Shown here in pieces: positions 20,718 to 28,622 of a stretch of 47,399 bases of DNA. The DNA lies in contig NZ_VIKX01000199.1 of the NCBI RefSeq assembly GCF_009711935.1, positions 1 to 47,399 on the forward strand, in the 5' to 3' direction. How positions within the stretch are numbered: the stretch's first letter is position 1; the number at the start of each line of letters is the position of its first letter. Made by a program: the position numbers and the translations under genes. A model generated the notes under the pieces. It did no database searches and had not been told where the DNA came from. It worked only from the letters and a program-made list of their open reading frames with translations. The DNA comes from Dolichospermum sp. UHCC 0259 (GTDB lineage Bacteria > Cyanobacteriota > Cyanobacteriia > Cyanobacteriales > Nostocaceae).

Positions 20718-22421
20718 ATGACCAAAACTCCCTCAAATCAACTTTGGATCTATGACACTACTCTCCGCGACGGGACTCAACGTGAAGGACTATCAGTGTC
20801 CATAGAAGATAAGTTACGCATTGCTCACAAACTTGATGAATTAGGTATTCCTTTCATTGAAGGTGGTTGGCCGGGAGCAAATCCTAAAGATGTCCAATTT
20901 TTCTGGCAACTTCAAAAAAATCCCCTCAAACAAGCAGAAGTTGTCCCCTTTTGTTCCACCCGTCGTCCTCATACCAAAGCCGGAGATGAACCCATGCTGC
21001 AAGCGATTTTGGCAGCAAGAACGCGCTGGGTGACAATTTTCGGTAAATCCTGGGATTTGCACGTTACAGCCGGACTCAAGACCAGCCTAGAGGAAAATCT
21101 AGCCATGATTGGTGACACCATCGAGTATCTGCGTTCTCAAGGACGACGGGTAATTTACGATGCTGAACACTGGTTTGATGGTTATAAGCAAAATCCTGAT
21201 TATGCTCTCCAGACACTCACAGCAGCAGTCACAGCAGGTGCAGAATGGTTAGTTTTATGTGATACCAATGGGGGGACTTTACCTCATGAAGTTTCGCAAA
21301 TTGTGGAAGATGTTGTCAAGGGGACTGGGGACTGGGGACACTTCGGCAAGCTCAGTGCATCGCTGGGGACTGGGAATGAGGAAAAAACTCTTACCCAATC
21401 ACCAATCACCAATCACCAATTACCCATTCCTCAAATTGGCATTCACACTCATAATGATTCAGAAATGGCGGTTGCTAATGCCTTAGCAGCAGTTATGGCT
21501 GGAGCTAAGATGGTGCAAGGAACAATTAACGGTTATGGGGAACGTTGCGGTAATGCAAATCTGTGTTCTGTGATTCCCAATTTACAACTAAAATTGGGTT
21601 ATAGTTGTATCGGTGAACACCAGCTAAATCAACTTACAGAAGCTAGTCGGTTTGTGAGCGAAGTTGTTAATCTCGCACCTGACGAACACGCACCTTTTGT
21701 GGGACGTTCGGCTTTTGCTCACAAAGGTGGGATTCACGTCTCTGCGGTGGAACGTAATCCTTTAACCTATGAACATATTCAACCAGAATTGGTCGGAAAT
21801 CAACGCCGGATTGTTATTTCTGAACAGTCTGGCTTAAGTAATGTCTTAGCGAAAGCTAAAACCTGTGGGATTGAATTAGATAAGGATCATCCCCAAGCTA
21901 GACAAATTCTTCAACGTATGAAGGAATTGGAGAGTGAAGGCTATCAATTTGAAGCCGCAGAAGCTAGTTTTATTCTTTTGATGTATGAGGCTTTATCCTG
22001 TCGTCAACAGTTTTTTGAAGTTCAAGGATTTCAAGTCCATTGTGATTTGGTAGAGGTGAAAGAATCTACTAATTCTTTAGCGACTGTGAAGGTAGCTGTT
22101 AATGGTAAAAATATTCTGGAAGCCGCAGAAGGTAATGGTCCAGTAGCGGCTTTAGATGCGGCTTTGCGGAAGGCTTTGGTGAATTTTTATCCCCAAATTG
22201 CCGATTTTGAGTTGACTGATTATAAGGTGAGGATTCTCAACGGAAATACAGGAACATCTGCGAAAACTCGCGCTTTAGTAGAATCGGGTAATGGTCAACA
22301 ACGGTGGACGACTGTAGGAGTTTCTAGTAATATTTTGGAGGCTTCTTACCAAGCTGTGGTTGAGGGTTTGGAATATGGATTATTGCTGCATTTCCAAGCT
22401 GAAAAGGCGTTGAAAGTTTAG
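20718..22421 (+). CDS. cimA: Citramalate synthase
   Basis: A 567-residue member of the DRE-TIM acyltransferase family. It condenses pyruvate and acetyl-CoA into (R)-citramalate, the first step of a threonine-independent isoleucine route. The motif DTTLRDGTQREG is near residue 13, EGGWPGANPKD near 48, DTNGGTLP near 182, metal-binding IGIHTHND near 240, and GYGERCGNANL near 272. The C-terminal LeuA-type regulatory domain (from about 425) is present, consistent with isoleucine feedback. The EGGWPGANPKD motif separates CimA from true LeuA. Residues about 200-236 are encoded by inserted repeats, just before the metal-binding HTHND. Confidence 0.9.
   Translation: MTKTPSNQLWIYDTTLRDGTQREGLSVSIEDKLRIAHKLDELGIPFIEGGWPGANPKDVQFFWQLQKNPLKQAEVVPFCSTRRPHTKAGDEPMLQAILAARTRWVTIFGKSWDLHVTAGLKTSLEENLAMIGDTIEYLRSQGRRVIYDAEHWFDGYKQNPDYALQTLTAAVTAGAEWLVLCDTNGGTLPHEVSQIVEDVVKGTGDWGHFGKLSASLGTGNEEKTLTQSPITNHQLPIPQIGIHTHNDSEMAVANALAAVMAGAKMVQGTINGYGERCGNANLCSVIPNLQLKLGYSCIGEHQLNQLTEASRFVSEVVNLAPDEHAPFVGRSAFAHKGGIHVSAVERNPLTYEHIQPELVGNQRRIVISEQSGLSNVLAKAKTCGIELDKDHPQARQILQRMKELESEGYQFEAAEASFILLMYEALSCRQQFFEVQGFQVHCDLVEVKESTNSLATVKVAVNGKNILEAAEGNGPVAALDAALRKALVNFYPQIADFELTDYKVRILNGNTGTSAKTRALVESGNGQQRWTTVGVSSNILEASYQAVVEGLEYGLLLHFQAEKALKV
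21319..21427. repeat. Composite in-frame repeat insertion within cimA
   Basis: Three repeat types are joined: GGGGACT heptamers (21319-21338 and 21353-21373), the segment CTTCGGCAAGCTCAGTGCA between them, and ACCAATC/ACCAATT heptamers (21394-21427). Together they add about 36 codons without breaking the frame. Confidence 0.85.
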
Positions 22422-22436
22422 GAGGTGATAAATTTT

Positions 22437-22461
22437 GGTAGGGATATCTAATGTCTCTACC
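22437..22461 (+). terminator. Possible terminator of cimA
   Basis: A hairpin with arms GGTAGGGA and TCTCTACC and a loop of about 9 bases lies 16 bp after the cimA stop. The following DNA is AT-rich but has no pure T-run, so this is tentative. Confidence 0.4.
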
Positions 22462-22532
22462 TAATTAATGTCACCATTCCTTAACCGACAAGTATTGGTT
22501 TACTGTCTTTTGCGCGAAACAGAAAAAGATCG

Positions 22533-22707
22533 CCCCCTTAGAGGTTGTTTGAAAAGTTTTAGGTTGTGATTTTAGGCACTTAAAGATCCCCCCTAACCCC
22601 CCTTAGCAAGGGGGGAACTAGAGTCAAAATCCCCCTTTTTAAGGGGGATTTAGGGGGATCTAAAAATATTTGATACACCATAAGGGACTTTTCAAACACC
22701 CCCTTAG
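22533..22707. mobile_element. MITE-like element, about 158 bp
   Basis: Inverted termini GAGGTTGTTTGAAAAGT (22541) and ACTTTTCAAACA (to 22698) flank an inner palindrome with arms GATCCCCCCTAA and TTAGGGGGATC and C/G-rich tracts. CCCCCTTAG occurs at both outer borders (22533-22541 and 22699-22707), a likely target duplication that partly overlaps the termini. It has no coding capacity. Confidence 0.7.
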
Positions 22708-22713
22708 CAATAA

Positions 22714-22731
22714 AGCCCACCTGAGTGGGCT
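22714..22731 (-). terminator. Terminator of the cyanophycinase-like gene
   Basis: The hairpin AGCCCAC-CTGA-GTGGGCT is followed on the minus strand by TTTATT. It lies 31 bp beyond the stop codon at 22762. Confidence 0.7.
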
Positions 22732-22761
22732 AATGAGGTAGATTTGTGTAGAGAAATGCTA

Positions 22762-23808
22762 TTAATAAGGATCGGAATCAAACCTTCCCCGCTTCACACT
22801 TCTGAGATAATAACCCCGTGACGGTAATTTATTTAAGTCGAAAGTGTCACCTCTAGGAACTCGCCAGATTTTGTAGTCGTGATAGGTGAGAGGAGTACCT
22901 TTTTCACAAATTTCTGGGGGATGATCTCCTAAGACAAAATACGCTGAACCTTTACCCACAACTTTAGCAATACCATATTTATCAACCAGTAAAGATGTTT
23001 GTTCACTAATTGCTATCCCTAATGCTTTTGCAGATACACCATCTTGAATTTGTCGGGCAATAAAAACCATAATTCTTCCCATTCTTTTGCGCTCATCAAA
23101 GTGGGTATCAATGATAGTTCCGCGCAAATATTTCCACTGGAAAAAATTATAGGTAAAGGTAATATTCCCGTAAGGATCATCAAGGGCTTCATGAGTTTCA
23201 ATACTCTCTTCACAAGCACAAGAATCATAAACATATTCACTTTGAATCATCGCTCCGGCACTTGTACCACCAATAGCGCCCCCTTTATCGTAAACTGACT
23301 TGATAGCAACTTCTAATTTAGTGTTTTTCCAGTGGCGAATATATTCACATTGATCACCACCCGCAAAGAAAATTACGCCAGCATTTCTGACTTTATCAAA
23401 AATATCGGTTCTGTTCGCTTCTTGACGATTACGAATGATGAGAGTTTCTACATATTTGACACCTCTCATGCGATAAATTAACTGATTGTAATCATCATTA
23501 CCAGCAGCACGAATGACTAAAACATTAACTTTATTGTCGCTGTAATTACCGCCTCTGACTTGATTAATCATCCATTGGATAGCGTCATCAACATCAGGCC
23601 CACCTCCACCTAAGTTATGAACTGGCCCAGCTAATTTAGGGAGTTTATAAGCTGGTTTAGAGGTGGGACTCTGGCTATCGGCGATGATATCTTCAAAGAA
23701 CCGTTTTAACTTGGATGTTAAGCGATCTAGGATACGATTTACCATCTTCAATAAGCTGTTTTTTGCATTCTGCAAACGCTTGGATGTATTTAGGGATGCC
23801 TTTGTCAT
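22762..23808 (-). CDS. Cyanophycinase-like peptidase (S51 family)
   Basis: About 348 residues from the ATG at 23808; a TTG two codons upstream is an alternative. Residues 1-60 are basic and probably flexible. From 65 onward comes the S51 fold: LGGGGPDVDDAIQWM, VIRAAGNDDYN, FFAGGDQCEYI and the nucleophile motif GGTSAGAM (serine near 190). A DTHFDERKRMGR motif and a GIAISEQTSL motif follow. Cyanophycinase hydrolyses the Arg-Asp storage polymer cyanophycin to dipeptides. The sequence may be a paralogue with another substrate, because the N-terminus differs from classical CphB. A terminator hairpin follows. Confidence 0.72.
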   Translation of the reverse strand: MTKASLNTSKRLQNAKNSLLKMVNRILDRLTSKLKRFFEDIIADSQSPTSKPAYKLPKLAGPVHNLGGGGPDVDDAIQWMINQVRGGNYSDNKVNVLVIRAAGNDDYNQLIYRMRGVKYVETLIIRNRQEANRTDIFDKVRNAGVIFFAGGDQCEYIRHWKNTKLEVAIKSVYDKGGAIGGTSAGAMIQSEYVYDSCACEESIETHEALDDPYGNITFTYNFFQWKYLRGTIIDTHFDERKRMGRIMVFIARQIQDGVSAKALGIAISEQTSLLVDKYGIAKVVGKGSAYFVLGDHPPEICEKGTPLTYHDYKIWRVPRGDTFDLNKLPSRGYYLRSVKRGRFDSDPY

Positions 23809-23932
23809 ATTCAAATCTTGTCAAGCAAACAGCAATCATTTCTAACTTTCGCATTGTCCGGGGCTAAATTCCTAGCGTACAGGGTTGTAGTGTTTTTTTA
23901 GGGCAAATTATCAGCGTAATCTTTGATTCTCG

Positions 23933-25120
23933 TTACCAGACAATTTCTGCTCGTTCCTGCACTACTCTTTCATAAACCATTTCTGTTTGCTTACCTAATT
24001 TTGGCCAGCTAAATCTTTTTTCTAAATCTGCATAAGCGTTATTAACTAACCATTGACAATAATCTGGATTTTTCAAAACTTCTAATATTCCCCAAGCTAC
24101 AGAGTCGGAGTTGTTTACCCAAGTGATAATTCCCGTTTTTCTGTGTTGAACTACTTCTGGTAAACCACCGGTATCGGAAACTATGACTGGTACACGGGAG
24201 GCAAAACTTTCTAAGGCAACTATGCCAAAGGGTTCATAAAGACTGGGAAAAACGGCACAGTCGGCAATGGTTTGAAATTTATCTAAATATTCATCAGTTA
24301 GAAACCCGGTAAAGTAACACTTGTGCCAAATTCCTAAATCCCAGGCTTGACGTTTTAGATGGTCAGTATTACCGCCACCGACGATAACAAATTTAACATT
24401 ACCTTTCATTTCCCATAGTACCTTGGGCGCAGCATTAAGTAATACGGGTACGCCTTTTTCATAAGTCATGCGACCAAGATAATACACAATTTTTTCATAA
24501 TCTGCGGCAAATCGGCGGCGAAAATCTTGAGCATGAAAATCTTGATGATGTATTTTCTTTTCTGGACGGATGCCATTATAGATTACGTCAATTTTATCAT
24601 TAGTAATATCTAGTGTTTGGATCATTTGCTGACGCATATATTCACTACAAACAATGATTCGCCAAGCATTATGAGCTAGTGTATATTCTTTGTTATGAAT
24701 ATAGCGTTGGGTATCATTATGAATGCCGTTATAACGTCCATGTTCGGTGGCGTGAATTGTGGCAATGAGGGGAATTTTAAAGGTATGCTTGAGAGCGATC
24801 GCTGCATCTCCAACTAACCAATCATGGGCATGAATTAGATCAAATGGACCTTTTTCCGTCAACAACTTACCGCCATGTTCTCCCATGCTCTCATTTAAGT
24901 TCACTACCCAGTGGAAAAAATCGTTACTAGCAGGTACTGGGACACGATGGATATGAATTCCTTCAACTACCTCATACAAGGATGCTGGACCAAATTCTGG
25001 CGTGATTAGGTGGATATCATGACCTAGCTTGATTAGTTCCGGGTACAATTCAGCAACGTGACGAGCAATTCCGCCAACTATCCTCGGTGGAAATTCCCAA
25101 CTCAGCACTAATATCTTCAT
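23933..25120 (-). CDS. Glycosyltransferase family 4 protein
   Basis: A 395-residue GT-B enzyme. The N-terminus MKILVLSWEFPPRIVGGIARHV is the starch/glycogen-synthase-like GT4 opening. DLIHAHDWLVG and TIHATEHGR follow in the N-domain. The C-domain has YLGRMTYEKGV, FVIVGGG and the donor-binding EPFGIVALESFASRVPVIVSDTGGLPEVV. It transfers a sugar from a nucleotide donor; the acceptor is unknown. Possible roles are extracellular polysaccharide, glycolipid or sucrose-like synthesis. It stands alone between repeats and the cyanophycinase-like gene. Confidence 0.85.
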   Translation of the reverse strand: MKILVLSWEFPPRIVGGIARHVAELYPELIKLGHDIHLITPEFGPASLYEVVEGIHIHRVPVPASNDFFHWVVNLNESMGEHGGKLLTEKGPFDLIHAHDWLVGDAAIALKHTFKIPLIATIHATEHGRYNGIHNDTQRYIHNKEYTLAHNAWRIIVCSEYMRQQMIQTLDITNDKIDVIYNGIRPEKKIHHQDFHAQDFRRRFAADYEKIVYYLGRMTYEKGVPVLLNAAPKVLWEMKGNVKFVIVGGGNTDHLKRQAWDLGIWHKCYFTGFLTDEYLDKFQTIADCAVFPSLYEPFGIVALESFASRVPVIVSDTGGLPEVVQHRKTGIITWVNNSDSVAWGILEVLKNPDYCQWLVNNAYADLEKRFSWPKLGKQTEMVYERVVQERAEIVW

Positions 25121-25182
25121 TTGACTCCCCGATGATTGACAAAAATCTCAAAAGTTTAAAAACTATAATTATCTCAAAAAAA

Positions 25183-25223
25183 AGGAATAGGGAACAGGGA
25201 ACAGGGAACAGGGAACAGGGAAT
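25183..25223. repeat. GGGAACA heptamer tandem repeat
   Basis: About five tandem copies of GGGAACA, with GGGAATA-type edges, lie upstream of the glycosyltransferase gene. STRR type. Confidence 0.85.
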
Positions 25224-25285
25224 ATTTTGCCATAATATTCAAAAATATAGAACTCATATTTGATTCTTGAAAAGAATTAGGTATT

Positions 25286-25350
25286 GTAGGGTGCGTCAGA
25301 CTGCATAAATTGTATCAATAAACAGATTTGTAATATCTGACGCACCCTAC
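25286..25350. repeat. REP-like inverted repeat, 65 bp
   Basis: Perfect 15-bp arms GTAGGGTGCGTCAGA and TCTGACGCACCCTAC enclose a 35-base AT-rich loop. It resembles the REP elements near the RAYT gene in general design but not in sequence. Confidence 0.8.
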
Positions 25351-25441
25351 GTATCTTTTCATAAATCAAATATTATTGCTATATGTCTCATTTCTTATAC
25401 ATAGCAATCCTTATGAAATTTTTTTGTTCCAACTCCTGACT

Positions 25442-25460
25442 GGGCGCAGGCCCTGCGCCC
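25442..25460. repeat. GC-rich palindrome, copy 2
   Basis: The sequence GGGCGCAGGCCCTGCGCCC is the reverse complement of the copy at 19575-19593. Both copies are flanked by a C- or G-extended TAGGGG/CCCCTA end. Confidence 0.7.
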
Positions 25461-25475
25461 CTACCTCCTGACTCC

Positions 25476-26051
25476 TTAAATTAAGTTACAAGAACTTGAT
25501 ACAGCTTGTTTCAGTAAAACTGCATATTCTTCACTACTAGTATGATAAGCGCCAAATCTAGCTAAATGAGGATTCATCATTTGTGCATCAAATATTCTAA
25601 ATTTCCGTTGACGCAATCTTTCCACTAGCTTCACCATTGCTACCTTAGAACCTTCGGAAATGTTGAAAAACATGGATTCACCAATAAAAGCACCACCAAT
25701 GACAATTCCCAAAATTCCCCCAGCTAATTTATCATCAAACCAAGTTTCAAAACTATAAGCGTAACCATTTTGGTAAAGTAACTCATAAATCTTGACTAAT
25801 TCTGGAGAAATCCAAGTTGTGTCGCGGTTAGCACAGCCGGCAACCACGCCCAAAAAGTCCTGGTTAATGGCGACTGTAAACCTTTTTTGGTTAAGGACGC
25901 GCTGTAATGACTTAGGATAGCGAAAGCTTTCATCTAAAGGGATTAGAGTCCGTTCGTTACTTCCATACCATCCCAGGTTATTAGTTTCATCAGACATGAG
26001 AAAATAACCTTGAGCATAACCCCGAACAATAGCAGCAACATCATATTCCAT
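25476..26051 (-). CDS. aat: Leucyl/phenylalanyl-tRNA-protein transferase
   Basis: A 191-residue enzyme that adds Leu or Phe from aminoacyl-tRNA to N-terminal Arg or Lys of proteins, marking them for ClpAP-type degradation (N-degron pathway). The family pattern is visible: a GYFLM segment near 15, W(Y)GS..R..IPL, then DTTWISPELVKIYELL, FETWFDDKLAGGILGIVIGGAFIGESMFF, SEGSKVAMVKLVERL and DAQMMNPHLARFGA. The length is at the lower end of the family, but the core is whole. It is divergent from a conserved small gene, starting from an ATG at 26051. Confidence 0.9.
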   Translation of the reverse strand: MEYDVAAIVRGYAQGYFLMSDETNNLGWYGSNERTLIPLDESFRYPKSLQRVLNQKRFTVAINQDFLGVVAGCANRDTTWISPELVKIYELLYQNGYAYSFETWFDDKLAGGILGIVIGGAFIGESMFFNISEGSKVAMVKLVERLRQRKFRIFDAQMMNPHLARFGAYHTSSEEYAVLLKQAVSSSCNLI

Positions 26052-26105
26052 TATCTTCTTTTGAGATTACCCACAGCAAACAAATTCTATATAAAATATA
26101 CAAAA

Positions 26106-26435
26106 ATGACTTCAGTAATTCCATCCATTACCTTACCTCCTTCGGAAAATCCTCAGCAAGAAGGAGAATGGTTACAACAAAACCTGTTGCATTGGCTTGA
26201 TGAAGAGTTTATTCCTGAAGCAATTAATCAAAATATTGCCCAGCGAGCATCACAGATTTTTGTGAGACAACGCATGGAGGGAGAAAATGATTTAGGTTCT
26301 CTGGTGATTGCTATTGTGACAGAGATGCAATCATTTGATTTTTCTAAAAGTTTTTTTGGAGAGTTTGCGATCGCCAACGCCGTTAGCGATCTACTCTTAG
26401 ATAGCCTGGGAATTGATTATTGTTGTGGGCAATAA
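26106..26435 (+). CDS. Conserved cyanobacterial hypothetical protein
   Basis: A 109-residue acidic protein from the ATG at 26106 (MTSVIPSITLPPSENPQQEG). The frame is open further upstream but that part overlaps the divergent aat gene, so the inner start is preferred. The composition is helical, with WLQQNLLHWLDEEFIPE and RASQIFVRQRMEGENDLGSLVIAIVTEMQ, and two cysteines near the end (DYCCGQ). A HIP1 site lies in the gene, which suggests long residence. I do not recognise a function. Confidence 0.65.
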   Translation: MTSVIPSITLPPSENPQQEGEWLQQNLLHWLDEEFIPEAINQNIAQRASQIFVRQRMEGENDLGSLVIAIVTEMQSFDFSKSFFGEFAIANAVSDLLLDSLGIDYCCGQ

Positions 26436-26439
26436 TAAC

Positions 26440-26535
26440 TTGGTCATTGGTCATTGGTCATTGGTCATTGGTCATTGGTCATTGGTCATTGGTCATTGGT
26501 CATTGGTCATTGGTCATTGGTCATTGGTTATTGGT
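26440..26535. repeat. TGGTCAT heptamer array, about 13 copies
   Basis: An almost perfect tandem array of the 7-mer TGGTCAT (one TGGTTAT near the end) runs between two convergent genes. It is followed by degenerate ACTGACA-type heptamers to 26575. It is the longest STRR array in the window. Confidence 0.95.
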
Positions 26536-26583
26536 TCACAGCAAATAGCTACTGACAACTGACAACTGACCATTGACCACTAA

Positions 26584-26886
26584 CTACCAGCTAGACTTAA
26601 CAACACCAGGTAAAAGACCTTCGTGGGCCCATTCCCGGAGTACGTTCCGAGACAAGCCGAAATCACGGTAAACGCCTCTAGGACGACCAGTTAACCAGCA
26701 ACGGTTGTGCTTACGAGTAGGCGCACTGTTACGGGGTAATTGTTGAATTTTACGGTGAACTTCTAACTTCAGCAACGGAGATTCTGCTGTTCTAAACTCT
26801 TCTAATAGTGCTTCACGCTTTTCAGCATACTTAGCTACCATTCTAGCGCGTTTCTTCTCGCGCTCAATCATACTCTTCTTCGCCAT
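26584..26886 (-). CDS. rpsN: 30S ribosomal protein S14
   Basis: A 100-residue small-subunit protein of the long, non-zinc S14 type. The start [17 protein letters not shown] and the end [38 protein letters not shown] are diagnostic. It binds 16S rRNA in the head of the 30S subunit. It is a single gene here, outside the spc operon, as is usual for cyanobacteria. Confidence 0.97.
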   Translation of the reverse strand: MAKKSMIEREKKRARMVAKYAEKREALLEEFRTAESPLLKLEVHRKIQQLPRNSAPTRKHNRCWLTGRPRGVYRDFGLSRNVLREWAHEGLLPGVVKSSW

Positions 26887-26966
26887 GAATTCCCTAATCT
26901 AATGAAAGACAGCATTCCCCATTCTACACCTTTATTGGCAATTCCCGATAAATTGGCCAAAAAGAT

Positions 26967-28475
26967 TTACCAAGAATGTAAAGCCCGTAGCTGGGGTGTT
27001 TTTTTAACTTGATGGGCTTGCATTCTCGTGAGGACATCATCTAAAATGCCCACAGCTTCAATAATATAATCACCCTTATTGAGCATGACACATTCTGCCC
27101 GTTCTGACATGGCAGCATCAGTAATTTCTGCCCGTGACGGCATTCCGTGTTTGACGAGATTTTCTAAGACTTGAGTTGCCCAAATTACGGGAATATGGGC
27201 AGCTTCACATAACCACAATATTTCTTCTTGAATTTCTGCCAACCGTTGATAACCAATTTCCAGGGCTAAATCTCCTCTGGCAATCATAATTCCAAAGGGT
27301 TGTTTACCAGCAGCTTGAATAATTAATTCTGGCAAATTACTCACTGCTAAAGGAGTTTCTATTTTCGCAACTATGGCAGGTGTGGGAGAATTTTCTGGTA
27401 ATCTTGTCGCTAATTCTTGTTGTAAAAGCTGAATATCTGCGGGTGTTTGCACATAGGAATAACCGATAATATCAACTTGATTGGCGTGGGTGGTAACAAA
27501 ATCTAAATCTTCTTGATCTTTTGTGGTTAAAGAACTTAAATGTAATTCAGTGTCAGGAAAATTAATGCCTTTTTCTGGTAATATTTTCTCACCTTTGAGA
27601 CGGGCATGGGTGATTTTTAACCACACTCCCTCAGATGTAATTGACTCTACACAAGCACCAATGCGGCCATCATCAATCCAGACCATTGTACCAATTGTGA
27701 GTTGTTTTAATACTTCAGGAATTGTGCAACTGGCTTGAAAAAATGCAGAATCAATATTCGTGGGTAACTCATTGGTAAGCAGGAGAGATTCACCTTTAAA
27801 TATTCGTTGTTTGGGACTGGGGGTAAGAACAGATTTAATTCTGGTTTTGGGACCACTCAAATCCATAAAAATTTTACAGGAAAATTCTAATTCTAATTCT
27901 GCTTGTTTGACATTGTTAATCATTGCCAACCATTCAACGGGGGTATCATGGGCGCAATTAATTCTGACACAGTTTGCCCCTTCCTGAATGATATCCCGCA
28001 AAAATTCGTAATTGGTAGCGGCTGCATTGGGTAACGTTACCATGATTCTGACGCGACGGTTATCGAGGGTGTTGCCAAATAAATCTTCGGTATTTTGTTG
28101 AAGTAGGCGATCGCCTTCAAAAAATGCGTCCAAAGGTGGATGTATAATCATAGAATCATTATCTGTGCCACAAACTGCCTGTAAGGTGGCAATCACCGCA
28201 TCTAAGGTAGGTAAAACTTTAGCTTCTATCCTCCCCAATGAGGACAAACCCCAAGGCATTAAAGCCGCTTGCAGTTGTCGTAAATCGTGTCTTCTCAGTG
28301 CCAAATAATAGGCAAGATTGAGACTACTATTAATAAAAGATTGTCGGTGAATTTGCTTTTTCCATCTTTGAAATATTTCCCTCCCCTCTTCATCAACAGA
28401 TTGACGAAGTTCCTGTAATGTGGTAAGCAAAATACAAGGATCTGAGAGATCCAACTCTAGATTGTTTGTTTGCAT
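26967..28475 (-). CDS. Pyruvate-kinase-like protein with N-terminal extension
   Basis: A 502-residue protein. Residues 1-135 are a helical extension that I do not recognise. From about 140 comes a pyruvate-kinase-like TIM barrel: RIMVTLPNAAAT, INCAHDTP, MDLSGPKTR (DLKGPEIR in classical enzymes), WIDDGRIGA, a beta-domain, then PAIVAKIETPLAV with the catalytic Lys, MIARGDLALEIG, and IPVIWATQVLENLVKHGMPSRAEITDAAM. The allosteric C-terminal domain of standard pyruvate kinase is absent. Kinase activity making ATP and pyruvate from PEP is likely but not certain. It lies upstream-adjacent to ppsA, which runs the opposite reaction. Confidence 0.75.
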   Translation of the reverse strand: MQTNNLELDLSDPCILLTTLQELRQSVDEEGREIFQRWKKQIHRQSFINSSLNLAYYLALRRHDLRQLQAALMPWGLSSLGRIEAKVLPTLDAVIATLQAVCGTDNDSMIIHPPLDAFFEGDRLLQQNTEDLFGNTLDNRRVRIMVTLPNAAATNYEFLRDIIQEGANCVRINCAHDTPVEWLAMINNVKQAELELEFSCKIFMDLSGPKTRIKSVLTPSPKQRIFKGESLLLTNELPTNIDSAFFQASCTIPEVLKQLTIGTMVWIDDGRIGACVESITSEGVWLKITHARLKGEKILPEKGINFPDTELHLSSLTTKDQEDLDFVTTHANQVDIIGYSYVQTPADIQLLQQELATRLPENSPTPAIVAKIETPLAVSNLPELIIQAAGKQPFGIMIARGDLALEIGYQRLAEIQEEILWLCEAAHIPVIWATQVLENLVKHGMPSRAEITDAAMSERAECVMLNKGDYIIEAVGILDDVLTRMQAHQVKKTPQLRALHSW

Positions 28476-28482
28476 ATTCTTT

Positions 28483-28622
28483 TGTTAGTTGTCAGTTGTC
28501 AGTTGTCAGTTGCAAAACTGTTACCAATTACCAATTACCAATTACCAATTACCAATTACCAATTACCAATTACCAATTACCCAGTCCCCAGTCCCCAGTC
28601 CCCAGTCCCCAGTCCCCAATCC
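28483..28622. repeat. Three heptamer repeat tracts between pyk-like and ppsA
   Basis: TTGTCAG copies (28487-28512), eight or so ACCAATT copies (28524-28579) and AGTCCCC copies (28580-28622) lie back to back and fill the gap between two same-strand genes. Confidence 0.9.

Larger units (their letters stand above)
25121..25475. other. Repeat-filled intergenic region
   Basis: No gene is seen. It holds a GGGAACA heptamer tract (25183-25223), a 65-bp stem-loop repeat (25286-25350) and a GC-rich palindrome (25442-25460). Confidence 0.6.

Noticed and set aside
26010-26105. Longer start for the 26106-26435 gene
   Set aside because: It would overlap the divergent aat gene and its residues look unlike the rest; the ATG at 26106 is a better start.
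26440-26535. Repeat array that looks like a CRISPR array
   Set aside because: The unit is a 7-bp tandem repeat with no spacers between copies, so it is STRR DNA, not CRISPR.
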